Source: Mycobacterium sp. (GTDB lineage Bacteria > Actinomycetota > Actinomycetes > Mycobacteriales > Mycobacteriaceae). From it: 39,206 bases of DNA. Shown here piece by piece: positions 28,368-37,751 of this stretch. How positions within the stretch are numbered: the stretch's first letter is position 1; every line of letters starts with the position of its first letter. The position numbers were made by a program, and so were the translations under genes. Location: contig JAOPVF010000106.1 of assembly GCA_025963195.1 (NCBI GenBank), positions 1 to 39,206 of the forward strand, in the 5' to 3' direction. The notes under the pieces are model-generated. The model was given only the letters and a program-made list of their open reading frames with translations, made no database searches and had not been told where the DNA came from.

Positions 28368-29296
28368 GGCTTGGGTGCGCCTGGTGCGGCCGGGACGGGA
28401 GCGGCCGGTGCCGCCGGGGCGCCTGGTGCCGCCGGAGCGATTGGTTCGGGAGCGCCGCCTGCGGCCGGGGTCGGGACTCCTGGCGCGCCAGGAGAGCCTG
28501 GTGCGACCGCTCCGGGTCCACCGACCTGCGGCGGGACGACGGCGGCCGGCGCGGTCGTCAGCCCGGGCACGTCACCGACGATCTCCTTGATCTTGGCGAC
28601 CAGCGCGTCGGGCGTGGAGTACTGGTAGTCCTCGCCGTTGATCCGCACCGTCGGGGTGGCGTTCACCTTCGCTGCCCCGGCGAGACCGTCGACCATGTCG
28701 ACGTTGCGGCCGCTGTTGATGCAGTCGGGTACCTTGCCGACGACGCCGGCCTGGCGCGCGGTCTCGATCAACTGCGCATTGGTCGGGAACACCGAACCGG
28801 TCTCGCTGGGCTGCTGGGCGTACATCGCAGCGTGGAACCGTCGGAATGCCTGTTTGTCGGGGGTGGTGTCTTCGTCGGCCACGCAGTACGCCGCGGCACC
28901 GGCGCGCGACGAGTAGTTCTGGTTGGCGGGGCGATCCAGGATCGCGACCATGTAGTAGTCGGCGGCGATCGCGCCGCTCTCGATCAGCTGGGTGATCGTG
29001 TTGCCGAAACCTTGCTCGAAGCGGCCGCAGACCGGGCAGAGGAAGTCCTCGTAGAGCGACACCACGGCCTTCGGCTCGGTGGTGCCCTCCTTCGTGATCA
29101 GCTTGCTCGACGCCACGCGGATCGACTTCGCCTCGCCACCGGTCGGCTTCTTGTCGCCCGACATCACGATGTAGAGCACCAGGGCCACGGCGAACACCAC
29201 GACCACCGCGGTGAGCCCGATCTGGATGAACATGTTGCGCCGGCGATCGGCGGCCTTCAGGTCGTAACTGGCGTTCTTCTTGGGTTTCGGGGCCAC
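28364..29296 (-). CDS. membrane-anchored DsbA-like thiol oxidoreductase with long Pro/Ala tail
   Basis: 310 residues, starting at GTG 29296. There is a short cytosolic N-terminus (KPKKN), one transmembrane helix (about 24-45), then a thioredoxin fold with C87-P-V-C90 and the cis-Pro loop NATPTV near 213. C138 and C192 are the expected second, structural disulfide. It introduces disulfides into exported proteins, with VKOR as partner. Beyond about residue 247 the chain is an unusual low-complexity tail of Pro, Ala and Gly (APAAP and PGAP units), about 60 residues that the M. tuberculosis protein (about 255 aa, recalled) does not have. Confidence 0.92.
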   Translation of the reverse strand: MAPKPKKNASYDLKAADRRRNMFIQIGLTAVVVVFAVALVLYIVMSGDKKPTGGEAKSIRVASSKLITKEGTTEPKAVVSLYEDFLCPVCGRFEQGFGNTITQLIESGAIAADYYMVAILDRPANQNYSSRAGAAAYCVADEDTTPDKQAFRRFHAAMYAQQPSETGSVFPTNAQLIETARQAGVVGKVPDCINSGRNVDMVDGLAGAAKVNATPTVRINGEDYQYSTPDALVAKIKEIVGDVPGLTTAPAAVVPPQVGGPGAVAPGSPGAPGVPTPAAGGAPEPIAPAAPGAPAAPAAPVPAAPGAPKP

Positions 29297-29327
29297 GGGG
29301 ACAAGGGTACCGGCGCGGTTCGGGGTC

Positions 29328-30467
29328 TCAGCCGCGGCTTAGGTGAGCCTTCAACGCCGATATGAAGTCGGCGGTCGCGGTGGCGCTACCGCCCCCGAGT
29401 GGGAAGAAGTTCGCGAAACCGTGGACGAGCGATCCGTATTGCCGGTGGTCGACGGTCACCCCGGCCGCGGCCAGCTTGACCGCATACTGGTTGCCCTCGT
29501 CACGCAGCGGATCGAAACCGCCCGTGAGCAGCAGCGCGGGCGGCAAGCCCGAGAGGTCCTCGGCGAGCAGCGGCGCCACGCGCGGGTCGGCGGGGTCGAT
29601 CGGAGCGTCCTCCAAATAGTGGGCGTGGAACCAGTCCATGTCCCGCTTGGTCAGGAAGAAGCCGTCGGCGAACAACGTCTTGGACCGTGTCTCGGAGTTG
29701 AGGTTGGTGACCGGGTAGATCAACAACTGAAGCGCGGGCAGTCGCGCACCGTCGTTGCGTGCCTGCAGCGACACCACGGCGGCGAGGTTGCCGCCCGCGC
29801 TGTCGCCACCCACCGCGACCCGCTCGGGGTCGGCGCCGAGTTCGGCCGCGTGCTCCAGTGCCCATCGGTACGCCGCGTAGCAGTCCTCGCCGGCGGCGGG
29901 CGCCTTGTGCTCAGGAGCGAGACGGTAGTCGATGGACAGCACGTGCACGCCGGCGTCGCGGCAGATCAGTCGACACAGCCCGTCGTGGGTGTCGAGGTCG
30001 CCGAGCACGAAGCCGCCGCCATGGAAGAAGACGAGCAGCGGCTCGGTTCCGCGCGTGTTGACCGGCGTGTAGTGACGCGCGCCGATCGGCCCCTCGGGAC
30101 CGGGTACCGACATGTCCTTGACGCCGACCGAAATGTCCCCGTCGACCATGCCGGCCAGCTTGCGCAACTGGGTGCGCGCCACCTCGAGGTCCCAACTGGC
30201 GACCAGTCCATTGATGCCCGCAGACCGTTGCGCGGCGAGCAGGAGCTGAAGCGTGATGTCCAGGGTGTTGCCGTCGATCGTGATGGACCGCCGACCCGTC
30301 AACAATCGCTTGATCGGTTTGGGGATCTTCGGCAGCGACCGCAGCACCACGCGGCTGGCGACGTTGGTCGCGGCAAGGCGGACCCGGCTGGGCCGCACCA
30401 CCTCCTCACGGGGCGTCGGCAGCGGCGATCCGGTGTACGCAGCCTCGGCTGGCAGACTCTTCGTCAT
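29328..30467 (-). CDS. lipN: alpha/beta-hydrolase esterase, hormone-sensitive-lipase family
   Basis: 379 residues from ATG 30467 (MTKSLP, matching LipN of M. tuberculosis); GAAGGA lies seven bases upstream. The oxyanion-hole motif is H149-G-G-G152, the nucleophile S223 is in GDSAGG, and D319 and H349 complete the triad. It probably hydrolyses short-chain esters or acylglycerols. There is no signal peptide, so it is likely cytosolic. Its ATG overlaps the ATG of the divergent aldo-keto reductase (shared CATG), so its Shine-Dalgarno and promoter must lie in the reductase coding sequence. Confidence 0.92.
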   Translation of the reverse strand: MTKSLPAEAAYTGSPLPTPREEVVRPSRVRLAATNVASRVVLRSLPKIPKPIKRLLTGRRSITIDGNTLDITLQLLLAAQRSAGINGLVASWDLEVARTQLRKLAGMVDGDISVGVKDMSVPGPEGPIGARHYTPVNTRGTEPLLVFFHGGGFVLGDLDTHDGLCRLICRDAGVHVLSIDYRLAPEHKAPAAGEDCYAAYRWALEHAAELGADPERVAVGGDSAGGNLAAVVSLQARNDGARLPALQLLIYPVTNLNSETRSKTLFADGFFLTKRDMDWFHAHYLEDAPIDPADPRVAPLLAEDLSGLPPALLLTGGFDPLRDEGNQYAVKLAAAGVTVDHRQYGSLVHGFANFFPLGGGSATATADFISALKAHLSRG

Positions 30468-31314
30468 GGCTAGTCCTTCAACTCCCTCGGTTCTACTCAA
30501 CGACGGCAATTCAATACCCGCCATCGGCTTGGGTGTCTGGCAGACACCTCCCGACGAAACCGAGCGGGCCGTCGGCGCGGCTCTGGCGGCGGGCTACCGA
30601 CATGTCGACACCGCCGCAGCGTACGGCAACGAAGCCGAGGTGGGACGGGCTCTGAGCAGCGCGGCAGACTCCGGCATCGCGCGTGCAGACGTCTTCCTGG
30701 TGACCAAGCTGTGGAACTCCGAACAGGGTTACGACAAGACGCTCAAGGCGTTCGACGCGAGCCTTGCGAAGCTGGGCGTCGACGAGCTCGACCTGTACCT
30801 CATCCACTGGCCGATGCCGAAGGCCAACTCCTACGTCGATACCTTCAAGGCTTTCGCTCATCTGCGCGACCAGGGCCGCGTCCGCTCCATCGGCGTCAGC
30901 AACTTCGCGCCCGAGCACCTCAACATTCTGATCGACGCGACGGGAATCGTCCCGACGGTCAATCAGATTGAGCTGCATCCCCTTCTGCCGCAGCGGGAAC
31001 TGCGCGAGCTGCACGCCCGCCTCGGAGTGGCTACCGAGGCCTGGAGCCCGCTGGGCCAAGGCTCGCTATTGCAGAACCCGACCGTGACGACTCTTGCCGA
31101 CGCCCACGGCAAAACGCCAGCGCAAGTGCTGATTAGGTGGCACATCCAGCTCGGTAATATCGTCATCCCGAAATCGGTGAACCCCGACCGGATCGTGAGT
31201 AACTTCGACGTGTTCGACTTCGAGCTGAGTGAGCAGGACATGGCGTCCATCGCCTCGCTCGAGGACGGCACCCGACTGGGACCCGATCCACGGACTTTCA
31301 ACTTCACAGGATAG
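30466..31314 (+). CDS. aldo-keto reductase, copy 1
   Basis: 282 residues, NADPH-dependent (alpha/beta)8 barrel. The catalytic tetrad is D48, Y53, K81 and H114 ([22 protein letters not shown]). It is a positional match for the mycobacterial AKR group (Rv2971/MSMEG_2407), thought to reduce small dicarbonyls such as methylglyoxal. The ATG shares two bases with the lipN ATG. No Shine-Dalgarno is visible ahead of it. Copy 2 follows after five bases. Confidence 0.93.
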   Translation: MASPSTPSVLLNDGNSIPAIGLGVWQTPPDETERAVGAALAAGYRHVDTAAAYGNEAEVGRALSSAADSGIARADVFLVTKLWNSEQGYDKTLKAFDASLAKLGVDELDLYLIHWPMPKANSYVDTFKAFAHLRDQGRVRSIGVSNFAPEHLNILIDATGIVPTVNQIELHPLLPQRELRELHARLGVATEAWSPLGQGSLLQNPTVTTLADAHGKTPAQVLIRWHIQLGNIVIPKSVNPDRIVSNFDVFDFELSEQDMASIASLEDGTRLGPDPRTFNFTG

Positions 31315-31319
31315 GTGCA

Positions 31320-32171
31320 ATGACCTCGGCGGCAGCGATACCCGGCCCGATACCCAATGTCTCTCTCAACGACGAGAACACCATTCCGGCCCTCGGCATC
31401 GGCGTCGGTGAGTTGACCGAGGCGCAGACCGAACACGCCGTCTCGGCGGCCCTCGAGATCGGCGTCCGCCTGATCGACACCGCGGCTGCCTACGGCAACG
31501 AGGCTGCGGTGGGCCGGGCCGTCGCCGCGTCGGGGATCCCGCGCGCAGAGATCTTCGTGACCACGAAGCTGGCCACCGAGGACCAGGGCTTCACGAAGGC
31601 GCAGGACGCGTGCAAGGCCAGCCTCGAGCGCTTGGGCATGGACTACGTCGACCTGTATCTGATTCACTGGCCCGGCGGCGATGCCGGCAGGTACGTCCAC
31701 AGCTGGGGCGGGATCATGAAGTCGAGGGAGGACGGCAGCGCCAAGTCCATCGGCGTCGCCAACTTCACCCCGGACGACCTCGAGAACATCGTCGACCTGA
31801 CGTTCTTCACCCCCGCGGTCAACCAGATCGAGTTGCACCCGCTGCTCAACCAGTCCGCATTGCGGGCGGTGAACGCCGAGCGCGGCATCGTGACCGAGGC
31901 GTACGGCCCGCTCGGCGTCGGCAAGCTGTTGGAGAACGCCACCATCCAGTCGATCGCCGGTGAGTACGGCAAGTCCCCCGCGCAGGTGTTGATCCGGTGG
32001 AGCATCCAGCTCGGCAACGTCGTGATTCCGCGCTCGTCTTCCGCAGAGCGCATCGCCGAGAACTTCGACGTATTCGACTTCGAGTTGGCCACCGAGCACA
32101 TGGACCAGATCAACGCGCTGGACGACGGAACCCGGTTCCGGCCGGACCCCGAAACCTACACGGGCACCTAG
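31320..32171 (+). CDS. aldo-keto reductase, copy 2
   Basis: 283 residues with tetrad D53, Y58, K83 and H116. It is a paralogue of the preceding gene: [13 protein letters not shown] against [13 protein letters not shown], and the same [10 protein letters not shown]-type C-terminal coenzyme motif. AGGATAGG lies just before the ATG, so it is translated independently although co-transcribed. It probably also reduces reactive aldehydes, with a different preference. Confidence 0.93.
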   Translation: MTSAAAIPGPIPNVSLNDENTIPALGIGVGELTEAQTEHAVSAALEIGVRLIDTAAAYGNEAAVGRAVAASGIPRAEIFVTTKLATEDQGFTKAQDACKASLERLGMDYVDLYLIHWPGGDAGRYVHSWGGIMKSREDGSAKSIGVANFTPDDLENIVDLTFFTPAVNQIELHPLLNQSALRAVNAERGIVTEAYGPLGVGKLLENATIQSIAGEYGKSPAQVLIRWSIQLGNVVIPRSSSAERIAENFDVFDFELATEHMDQINALDDGTRFRPDPETYTGT

Positions 32172-32183
32172 CCTTCGCTCCCC

Positions 32184-33194
32184 ATGGCGGATGAGGCCCT
32201 GGCCGGATGGCTCCTGGATTCTGATCCGGCACTGCGCTGGCAGGTCGAGCGCGACGTCATCGGGGAATCTCCCGAGGTGTGGGAGGCGACGCGGGCCAAG
32301 GTCGCAACCGAAGGATTCGGCGCACGTCTTGTCGCGCTTCAGGATTCGGATGGCCAATGGGCCGGCGGCGCGTTCTTCCCTGCGGACTTCGACTTCGACG
32401 GTCCCGAGGCGGCCGAGGGTGCCGGGCAGCCATGGACGGCGACGACGTGGACGCTCAACTCGCTGCGCGAGTGGGGCGCCGACCCCTCCGTCCTGCGCGA
32501 ACGCCGCACTGCCGAACTGCTCGCCGAGAACTCCCGTTGGGAGTACGAGAACCTGCCGTACTGGAGCAGTGAGGTCGACTGCTGCATCAACGCCTGGACC
32601 GTCGCGAACGGGTTGTGGCTCGGTGCCGACATCACCGGCATCGTCGACTGGTTCCTCGAGCATCGACAGCCCGACGGCGGCTGGAACTGCGACTGGGTCG
32701 AGGGTTCGACGCGGTCGTCGTTCCACTCCACGCTCAACGCGCTCAAGGGGCTGCTCGCCTACGACACCGCGACCGGGGGCACGGAGGCGACACGGGCTGC
32801 CCGGCGATCCGGTGAGGAGTACCTCTTGGAGCGCGGTCTCTTTCGTCAGCTCTCCACGGGTGAGCCGGTGGCGCCGTGGGTAGACCACTTCGCCTATCCC
32901 TTCCTCTGGCGGTACAACGTGCTCAACGGGGCCGAGTACTTCCGTCGGGCTTCGCTGCTCGACGGTGTGCGTCCCGACCCTCGGATGGCCGATGCGATCG
33001 AGCTCATCCGTGCCGCACGGCAGCTCGACGGCACCTGGCTGCAGGGCGATCGGCTTCCCGGGCGGGTGTGGTTCGAGGTCGACGTGCCCGCCGGTGAACC
33101 CTCGAAGTGGCTGAGCTTATACGGGATTCGGGTGCTCGACTGGTGGGACGCCGATCGACTTCAGAGTCCGGGGCCCGCACCGACCCAACGGTGA
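32184..33194 (+). CDS. squalene-cyclase/prenyltransferase-fold protein of unknown function
   Basis: 336 residues of repeated helices with three QW-like motifs: QDSDGQW (53-59), QPDGGWNCDW (162-171) and RQLDGTW (279-285). This pattern indicates the alpha6/alpha6 barrel of terpene cyclases and protein prenyltransferases. The cyclase acid motif DxDD is absent, so hopene or squalene cyclisation is unlikely. The gene starts 12 bp after the second aldo-keto reductase and its last 34 bp overlap the convergent PLP-enzyme gene. It may be co-transcribed with the reductases. No function is assigned. Confidence 0.75.
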   Translation: MADEALAGWLLDSDPALRWQVERDVIGESPEVWEATRAKVATEGFGARLVALQDSDGQWAGGAFFPADFDFDGPEAAEGAGQPWTATTWTLNSLREWGADPSVLRERRTAELLAENSRWEYENLPYWSSEVDCCINAWTVANGLWLGADITGIVDWFLEHRQPDGGWNCDWVEGSTRSSFHSTLNALKGLLAYDTATGGTEATRAARRSGEEYLLERGLFRQLSTGEPVAPWVDHFAYPFLWRYNVLNGAEYFRRASLLDGVRPDPRMADAIELIRAARQLDGTWLQGDRLPGRVWFEVDVPAGEPSKWLSLYGIRVLDWWDADRLQSPGPAPTQR

Positions 33195-34135
33195 TAGGCG
33201 TCGACGTCGACGTTGCTGCCACACACGATGGTGACGACGTGTCGGCCGGCGAAGCGATCACGGTCTTCGAGGATCGCCGCGATGCCAAGCGCGGCCGACG
33301 GTTCGACGACGAGTCCGGCATGGCCGAGCAGCATCCTCATGCCGGCGATGATCGAGGCCTCCTCGACCAGGACGGCGTCGTCGGCAACGAGCAGCAGGTC
33401 GGCAAGGACTTCCGGAATGGGATGCCGGCCCGCGACACCGTCGGCGATGGTGTCGATCGCCTCGGTGGTGACGACGCGACGTTGGCGCCACGAGTGGGTC
33501 ATTGCCGGTGCGCCCAGTGGCTGAACGCAGATCACCTCGACATCGGGGGCCAGGGCCTTCACCACGTGACCAACTCCGGTCGCCAATGCCCCGCCACCGA
33601 GAGCAATCAGGACCGTGTCGAACGACGGTGTGGTGTCTACCAGTTCCAGGCCGATCGTCGCTGCGCCCTCACAGGTCTCGATGTCGAGGCTGTCTTCGAC
33701 CAGCCGGATGCCGTCGTGCCGTGCCAGGGCCGCCGCTCGCTTGCGGGCCATCTCGATGTCGCCGTCCACCAACTCCAATCTGGCGTCCAATGCGCGGATG
33801 CGATCGAGCTTGGGCGCGGATGCACGGCGGGATGCCACGACGGTGATGTCGAGGCCCCTGTTGCGACCCGACCACGCGAGGGCCTGGCCAAGATTGCCTG
33901 CGCTGGCGCACACCGCGGCTCGCGAGCCATTGTCGGCGAGCAGACTGGTGACCAACTCGGTGCCGCGGGCCTTGAAGCTGCGGACCGGGTTCGCCGTTTC
34001 GAGCTTGATGCTCACCGTGCACCCGAGTTCGGGTTCCAGCGCTTCGCAGCGGTACAGCGGGGTGTCGAGAAAGATCGGGTCGATTATCGTCCGAGCCGCC
34101 CGGATCCTGGCAGTGTCGAGACGCGTCTCCTGCAC
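33161..34135 (-). CDS. fold-type-II PLP enzyme, threonine dehydratase/racemase-like
   Basis: 324 residues from GTG 34135; an upstream GTG at 34156 is possible. K55 (NPVRSFKARG) is the PLP lysine. SAGNLGQALA is the cofactor-ring loop (SxGN type), GGGALATGVG the phosphate cup, and VCGSNVD the C-terminal pyridine contact. There is no ACT domain, so it is the short catabolic form: a beta-hydroxy- or diamino-acid ammonia-lyase, a racemase, or an EutB-like enzyme. It ends the guanidino-acid operon, 88 bp after the DUF2848 gene, and may have its own promoter. The substrate cannot be deduced. Confidence 0.8.
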   Translation of the reverse strand: MQETRLDTARIRAARTIIDPIFLDTPLYRCEALEPELGCTVSIKLETANPVRSFKARGTELVTSLLADNGSRAAVCASAGNLGQALAWSGRNRGLDITVVASRRASAPKLDRIRALDARLELVDGDIEMARKRAAALARHDGIRLVEDSLDIETCEGAATIGLELVDTTPSFDTVLIALGGGALATGVGHVVKALAPDVEVICVQPLGAPAMTHSWRQRRVVTTEAIDTIADGVAGRHPIPEVLADLLLVADDAVLVEEASIIAGMRMLLGHAGLVVEPSAALGIAAILEDRDRFAGRHVVTIVCGSNVDVDAYHRWVGAGPGL

Positions 34136-34143
34136 GACACAGC

Positions 34144-34149
34144 AGCGTA
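34144..34149 (-). promoter_or_regulatory. putative -10 (TACGCT) in front of the PLP-enzyme gene
   Basis: On the minus strand, TACGCT is followed by eight bases and then the GTG at 34135, with no Shine-Dalgarno. The geometry matches the leaderless-type starts at 1207 and 2173 in this window. Confidence 0.35.
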
Positions 34150-34223
34150 GTGCCACATCGCGCCCTGGTGCTGAAATGCGCGCTCTGCAGACGAAATGCG
34201 AGTGGCAGTTCGACCGATTCGAC

Positions 34224-34949
34224 TCAGATCTCTTCGCGCAACGGTTGCAGCGTGTAGGCGATCTCCAGCCGCCGGTCTGCTTCGGGGTCCTCCAACCGTG
34301 CAGTCCACCCGCGCAGGCCAGGTGTCGGTTCCCCTGCGACGGTGCCGGACATGATGACGGTTCCCGCGGGCAATTCACCGGGCCTGCGGTCCTCCAGGAT
34401 GGCGATCATGTCGTTGGGAGCCAGCAGATGCCCGGTGGTGTCGTGTTGGAGTCGTACGGCCTCGCCGTTGTCGGCGCGGGCCCACATGGTCAACGTGCAG
34501 CGATCCCATTGGCCGCGCACGTCGTCCAGCCTCCAGACGTCCGCGCCCACGACGTCGGGGCACATCCCCTTGGCCTTTGGCATCGTGATTCGCTCCACTT
34601 CCAGGTCGGTGTGATCGGAGGCGATCGTGACCAGCCAGCCGTGCCCTTCGGACTTGATGAGGGCGAACTCCACCTCCCCGTACGTCTGCTCACCGGACAC
34701 GCTGAACTCAGAGGCGGTGCTGACCCGGTCCGCAGGGATCGGGAAGATCGCCGGAACCCGCTGGGGTGCAGGTAGTCCGAGAGCGCGCATCTGGTCGACG
34801 TGCTCTTGGGCTCCGCGACGATCGCGCGCAGCGTAGCCGAAGTTGTACGCCTCGCGGACTTCCACCGTCACCGGCAAGGTCTCACCATGGATCCCGTGAA
34901 TCTTCAGTTCCAGGGTCGCGCCGACGCCGCTGCGCGACGAGGTCAGCAC
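34224..34949 (-). CDS. DUF2848, fumarylacetoacetase-fold-like protein
   Basis: 241 residues. The layout is that of fumarylacetoacetate-hydrolase-like enzymes: E92-V-E94 (TYGEVEFAL), then D112-H-T-D115 and a late GTVIMSGT (197-203) with LEDPEADRR after it. The two acidic pairs could hold Mg2+ or Mn2+. FAH-fold proteins hydrolyse or decarboxylate 2-oxo acids, so a late catabolic step fits, but DUF2848 has no established reaction that I know of. The GTG start overlaps the ureohydrolase stop (GTGCTGA), indicating coupled translation. Confidence 0.7.
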   Translation of the reverse strand: MLTSSRSGVGATLELKIHGIHGETLPVTVEVREAYNFGYAARDRRGAQEHVDQMRALGLPAPQRVPAIFPIPADRVSTASEFSVSGEQTYGEVEFALIKSEGHGWLVTIASDHTDLEVERITMPKAKGMCPDVVGADVWRLDDVRGQWDRCTLTMWARADNGEAVRLQHDTTGHLLAPNDMIAILEDRRPGELPAGTVIMSGTVAGEPTPGLRGWTARLEDPEADRRLEIAYTLQPLREEI

Positions 34950-35908
34950 GCCGAGGCCTTGACGCCGAAGATGCTGATCAATTCGTAGATCAGCGTCGAG
35001 GCCGCAAGACCCGTCAGCTGTGCCCAGTCATAGCTCGGGGAGACCTCGACCACGTCTGCGCCGACGATGTTCAAATCGCCGATGCCGCGGAGCATTTGGA
35101 TCATCTCGCGCGATGTGAGGCCTCCCGATTCGGGTGTGCCCGTTCCCGGCGCATGGGACGGGTCGAGCACGTCGATGTCGATCGAGATGTAGACCGGCAT
35201 GTCACCGATCCGATGTTTCATCGATGCCACGATCTCCTGGACGCCGCGTTCGGCGATGTCCATGCACGAGATGATCCCGAACCCGATCTCGGCGTCGCGA
35301 TCGAGATCGTGCTCGTGGTGCAGGTTGGCGCGGATTCCGACGTGGGTGAGGTGTTCGCGCGACAGCAGACCTTCCTCGTGTGCGCGAAGGAAGGGTGTGC
35401 CGTGAGTGTAGGGCTGGCCGAAATAGGTGTCCCATGTGTCGAGATGGGCGTCGAAGTGCAGCAACGCCACCGGACCGTGAGCGTGGGCGGCCGCCCGCAA
35501 TAGCGGCAGCGCGATCGTGTGGTCGCCGCCGATGGTGACGATCTTGGTGCCGTTCTCGGTCAGTTCCTTGGCGCGCCGCTCCACTGCCGACAGCGCCTCT
35601 TCGACGTTGAACGGGTTGGCGTTCACGTCGCCGAGGTCCGCGACCTGCTGGACCTGGAAGGGTGCAACGCCCTGAAACTGGTTGTAGCCCTGCAGGAGTC
35701 GGCTGGCTTCGCGGACTGCGGACGGTCCGAACCTGGCGCCGGGCCGGTAGGACACCCCGGAGTCGAACGGCACGCCCAACACACCGACGTCCACGTGGCT
35801 GACGTCCTCGGCGCGCGGGAGCCGCGCGAATGTCGTGAGACCGGCGTATCGAGGCATCTGTTCGGAGTCCGGCGGGCCGACGTAGGGCGACGAGGCAGTG
35901 CTATCCAT
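34943..35908 (-). CDS. guanidino-acid ureohydrolase (agmatinase family, GbuA/GpuA type)
   Basis: 321 residues. All six Mn2+ ligands of the ureohydrolase family are present: H130 (GGDHT), D153, H155 and D157 (FDAHLD), and D244 and D246 (SIDIDVLDP). The N-terminus EMPRYAG-type motif (here [15 protein letters not shown]) and VEVSPSYD resemble guanidinobutyrase and guanidinopropionase more than SpeB agmatinase, as recalled. It would release urea from a guanidino compound and leave an amino acid or amine. It lies 58 bp downstream of an amino-acid ABC transporter and is translationally coupled to DUF2848. Confidence 0.87.
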   Translation of the reverse strand: MDSTASSPYVGPPDSEQMPRYAGLTTFARLPRAEDVSHVDVGVLGVPFDSGVSYRPGARFGPSAVREASRLLQGYNQFQGVAPFQVQQVADLGDVNANPFNVEEALSAVERRAKELTENGTKIVTIGGDHTIALPLLRAAAHAHGPVALLHFDAHLDTWDTYFGQPYTHGTPFLRAHEEGLLSREHLTHVGIRANLHHEHDLDRDAEIGFGIISCMDIAERGVQEIVASMKHRIGDMPVYISIDIDVLDPSHAPGTGTPESGGLTSREMIQMLRGIGDLNIVGADVVEVSPSYDWAQLTGLAASTLIYELISIFGVKASAC

Positions 35909-35966
35909 GCTGAATTGCTCTCTTTCTCATTGATTCGAGCGGCAAGTAACGAAGCTGCAGCTGCGG

Positions 35967-36752
35967 TTACGCCGGAACAGCCCGATCGCCAGCCGCGTGG
36001 CGCGCGAGGAAGGCACGTGTGCGCGCCTCCTGCGGCGCCCCTATCACCTGTTGGGGACGGCCCGATTCGACGATGCAACCTGCGTCCATGAACACCACGC
36101 GATCGGATATTTCACGGGCGAAGCCGATTTCGTGAGTCACGACGATCATCGTCATGCCGTCGTTGGCGAGTTCGCGGATGACTGCGAGCACCTCCCCGAC
36201 CAGCTCGGGATCCAGTGCGCTGGTCGGCTCGTCGAACAGCATCAGTGACGGATCCATCGCCAGAGCGCGCGCGATGGCCACCCGCTGTTGTTGACCCCCG
36301 GAAAGCTGACCGGGATAGTTGGACATCCGATCGGCGAGACCGACCCGCGCCAGGACGGCCTTGGCACGCTCCTCGGCGGCAGAACGGCTGCGTCCCAACA
36401 CGACTCGTTGAGACGTCGCCACGTTCTCCAGTGCGGTCATGTGCGGGAACAGATTGAACTGCTGAAACACCATGCCGGTGCCGAGGCGTTGACGAGCGAC
36501 GCCCTTGGGGCCCAGCTCGTGGAGCCTTCCGCGCTGCTCGACCCGTCCCTGCAGGACACCGTCGATGTAGATCAGACCGTTGGTGGTCTTCTCCAGTTGG
36601 TTCACGCACCGCAGTAGGGTGCTCTTTCCGCTGCCGGATGGGCCCAAGAGCGTGACCACCTCGCGTGGATGGACTTCCAGATCGATGCCCCTGAGCACCT
36701 CGATCGTTCCGAACGCCTTGTGCAGATCGACGATCTCGACCTTGGGTGTCAT
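35967..36752 (-). CDS. polar amino-acid ABC transporter ATPase
   Basis: 261 residues from ATG 36752. Walker [10 protein letters not shown] is at 37-45, the Q-loop Q97 is in FQQFNLFPH, the signature LSGGQQQ starts at 150, Walker [13 protein letters not shown] follows, and the switch H207 is in VTHE. It is of the GlnQ/HisP type. It powers import by the permease encoded directly upstream, with a 4-bp ATGA overlap. An open frame extends upstream inside the permease gene and is not coding. Confidence 0.93.
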   Translation of the reverse strand: MTPKVEIVDLHKAFGTIEVLRGIDLEVHPREVVTLLGPSGSGKSTLLRCVNQLEKTTNGLIYIDGVLQGRVEQRGRLHELGPKGVARQRLGTGMVFQQFNLFPHMTALENVATSQRVVLGRSRSAAEERAKAVLARVGLADRMSNYPGQLSGGQQQRVAIARALAMDPSLMLFDEPTSALDPELVGEVLAVIRELANDGMTMIVVTHEIGFAREISDRVVFMDAGCIVESGRPQQVIGAPQEARTRAFLARHAAGDRAVPA

Positions 36753-37750
36753 CGTTGCGCCCCCATCCGGATCAGGCGTGCCGCCAGGTTGCGGCGAACA
36801 GGGGTGACGGTCACCAGGGATCGACCCATCCGCCGCTCCAAGGCGCTTTGACCGAAGGTGAGCAGCGTGGTGAGCACGACGTACCAAATGCTCGCCACGA
36901 TGAGCAACTCCAGAGTGCGCAGGTTCACCGAATAGATCAGCTGTACCGAGGTAAGCAGATCCTGATAAGTGATGACGCTGGCGAGGGCAGAGATCTTGAG
37001 CATGATGATGGTCTGGTTGCTCGTCGGCGGGATGATCATCCGGACCGCTTGCGGCAAAACGATTTTCCGCAACGTCTGCAACGGTGTCATGCCTAGTGAC
37101 GCGGCGGCTTCGCGTTGGCCATTGGGCACTCCCAACAAACCACCGCGGACGATCTCGGCCATGTAGGCCATTTCGTTCAGGCCGAGGCCCAACAGCACCG
37201 CGACGAACGGGGTGATCGCCACATTGGTCGACACCGAGAACAACTGAGCGGAGGTGCCGGGGATGCCCAGTGCCAACATCGGGAACACCAGGCCCAAGTT
37301 GAACCAGAAGATCAACTGAACCAAGACCGGAACGCCGCGGAAGAACCAGATGTAGCTACCGGCCCCCACTCGAAGTACCGGGTTGCGTGACAGTCGCGCC
37401 AGCGCCAGCAGCAGTCCGCCGCCGATGCCGATGGCTTGCGAAAGGACCGTGATGATGATGGTGTTCTTCACGCCGTTGAGAACGGTCGGGTCGAACAAGT
37501 ACTTGCCGACGATGTCCCAGTCCAGGTTGGGATTGTCGGCCACCGCTCGGATGAAGAGTGCGAGCAACCCGATCAGCACCAGGCTGATCGCCCATCGTCC
37601 CAAGTGCAGCGGCCGAGCTCGTGGCAAAGCCGCGTCGTGCGTGCTCGTGCCAGAAGCGCGTGCGCCCAGCTGATCTGGTGGTGCTTCGGTGGTCGTCACC
37701 GTGGTTTCCTCCCGTACCGTCTCGTCGTCTGAGGGGCCTGGAGGCGCCAC
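36749..37750 (-). CDS. polar amino-acid ABC transporter permease (HisM/GlnP type)
   Basis: 333 residues. A Pro/Thr-rich cytosolic N-terminus of about 50 residues precedes the membrane helices. The EAA loop ([13 protein letters not shown], from about 213) docks with the ATPase. Only one permease gene is present, so a homodimer is expected. The GTG start comes one base after the substrate-binding-protein stop. Confidence 0.9.
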   Translation of the reverse strand: MAPPGPSDDETVREETTVTTTEAPPDQLGARASGTSTHDAALPRARPLHLGRWAISLVLIGLLALFIRAVADNPNLDWDIVGKYLFDPTVLNGVKNTIIITVLSQAIGIGGGLLLALARLSRNPVLRVGAGSYIWFFRGVPVLVQLIFWFNLGLVFPMLALGIPGTSAQLFSVSTNVAITPFVAVLLGLGLNEMAYMAEIVRGGLLGVPNGQREAAASLGMTPLQTLRKIVLPQAVRMIIPPTSNQTIIMLKISALASVITYQDLLTSVQLIYSVNLRTLELLIVASIWYVVLTTLLTFGQSALERRMGRSLVTVTPVRRNLAARLIRMGAQR

Positions 37751-37751
37751 G

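Noticed and set aside
28377-28500. GC-rich repeats at 28.4-28.5 kb as a noncoding repeat element
   Set aside because: They are the codons of the Pro/Ala/Gly tail of the DsbA-like protein, in frame up to its stop.
30963-32888. 641-codon minus-strand open frame antisense to the aldo-keto reductases
   Set aside because: Both plus-strand reductases have intact catalytic tetrads. The antisense frame shows no recognisable domain.
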